From Bacillota bacterium (GTDB lineage: Bacteria > Bacillota > Bacilli > Paenibacillales > Paenibacillaceae): a stretch of 5,597 bases of DNA. The notes beneath the pieces are model-generated. The model searched no databases and was not told the DNA's origin. It saw only the letters and a program-made list of their open reading frames with translations. Positions 5,181 to 5,597 of this stretch are shown here, in pieces. The translations under genes were made by a program, and so were the position numbers. Every line of letters starts with the position of its first letter. Positions within the stretch are counted from its first letter, which is position 1. The DNA is taken from assembly GCA_023386495.1 (NCBI GenBank), contig JAEWJS010000006.1, positions 1 through 5,597 of the forward strand. Reading direction: 5' to 3'.

Positions 5181-5232
5181 CGCCGGCCGGTGCGCCGCGT
5201 CTGACGCCGACCGGTGCGCGCGTCTGACGCCG
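5167..5232 (+). repeat. Three tandem copies of a 24-bp unit containing the regulator's stop codon
   Basis: Copy 1 (5167-5190) and copy 2 (5191-5214) differ at one base. Copy 3 (5215-5232) is an 18-base partial copy lacking one C. Copy 1 encodes the last residues RRV and the TGA of the AraC-type gene. Copy 2 repeats RRV and TGA in the same frame because 24 is a multiple of three. Confidence 0.9.
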
Positions 5233-5253
5233 TAAGCTGTCGCCTACAGCTTA
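5233..5253. terminator. Perfect 8-bp hairpin between convergent genes, candidate bidirectional terminator
   Basis: TAAGCTGT at 5233-5240 and ACAGCTTA at 5246-5253 pair perfectly around a 5-nt loop. It lies between the ends of two convergent genes, as expected for a shared terminator. The - strand gene's TAG (5244-5246) falls at the loop and first arm base. Neither side has a proper T-tract, so efficiency is uncertain. Confidence 0.4.
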
Positions 5254-5597
5254 ATCCCGCCGGCAAAAATCAGCCTTGCTGCCGGCTCATGCCGGCCGAT
5301 CGCTTCGCCTGCGTCGCCGAGCCGCTCCTCGGGGAAGCGCTCCCGAATGCACTGTGCCAGCGCAGCGACCGGCTGCGCCGCCTCCGGCTTCGCCTCGCCG
5401 AACATGGCGGCGATGTCGTCCAGCATGCCGGCGACGATCGTCGGCATGGCCGTGTCGGAATCGCCGCACAGCTTCACGGCGAGCCCGAGCCGATGCCGCG
5501 GGAGCGCCAGCGCCAGCGTGCCCGGCGCGCCGCTCGCGGCGAAGATGCCCTGCCCCCGCAGCAGCTCCGGCAGCGTGCCCAGCGGGCAGGGCCCTGA
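5244..5597 (-). CDS. C-terminal part of a possible L-asparaginase II-like protein (partial)
   Basis: The frame is open from the right edge to TAG at 5244-5246 and gives 117 residues, with the start outside the window. Reading from the edge, the most telling part is GIFAASGAPGTLALALPRH at about 17-35, then RLGLAVKLCGDSDTAMPTIV. A Gly-rich turn, an aliphatic strand, LGLAVK and an Asp/Ala-rich segment recall the C-terminal half of the bacterial asparaginase II family (PF06089), where a K-GAEG-type turn precedes LGxAVKxxDG. Here the residues around the turn differ, so the match is loose. Members of that family hydrolyse asparagine to aspartate and ammonia in the cytosol. Codon use is strongly GC-ending, as expected of a real gene here. 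No transmembrane segment is evident. A function in galactose use is not implied. Confidence 0.55.
   Translation of the reverse strand, partial: SGPCPLGTLPELLRGQGIFAASGAPGTLALALPRHRLGLAVKLCGDSDTAMPTIVAGMLDDIAAMFGEAKPEAAQPVAALAQCIRERFPEERLGDAGEAIGRHEPAARLIFAGGIKL

Noticed and set aside
5214..5597. 127-codon + strand ORF through the right edge
   Set aside because: It is antisense to the partial - strand gene, which has a more protein-like composition, and it begins inside the tandem repeat.

Overview
The window looks like the chromosome of a GC-rich, Paenibacillus-like member of the Firmicutes. This rests on the class II type of GalT, the strong purine-rich Shine-Dalgarno sequences, the galK-galE-galT order, and the cupin-plus-double-HTH AraC regulator next to it. 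The genus is inferred from the character of the proteins, not from any search.

Layout from left to right: (1) 1-92, the probable 3' end of a + strand gene with a hexanucleotide-encoded Thr/Ala/Pro repeat. (2) 93-203, a short convergent intergenic stretch with small inverted repeats. (3) 4077-204 on the - strand, a three-gene Leloir operon transcribed galK, galE, galT, with 59 and 56 base gaps, each gene with its own ribosome binding site. (4) 4078-4295, a divergent control region. It holds a -10 for galK with no good -35, a pair of 21-bp-spaced direct repeats that suit an AraC-type activator, a cre-like sequence, a 15-bp palindrome, and an extended -10 promoter for the regulator. (5) 4296-5180 on the + strand, an AraC-family transcription factor that probably starts at CTG. 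(6) 5167-5253, tandem 24-bp repeats that copy the regulator's stop codon, then a perfect 8-bp hairpin. (7) 5244-5597 on the - strand, the C-terminal part of a gene that runs off the right edge, tentatively an L-asparaginase II-like protein.

How it works together: GalK phosphorylates galactose to galactose-1-phosphate. GalT exchanges it with UDP-glucose to give UDP-galactose and glucose-1-phosphate. GalE regenerates UDP-glucose. No galactose transporter, mutarotase, galactosidase or LacI-type GalR lies in the window. The divergent AraC-type protein is therefore the obvious candidate for the pathway regulator, probably an activator, with possible catabolite repression on top.

I do not see a previously undescribed system. 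The core genes are ordinary. The observations worth a second look are in the regulatory DNA, the regulator's start codon, and the short tandem repeats at gene ends.
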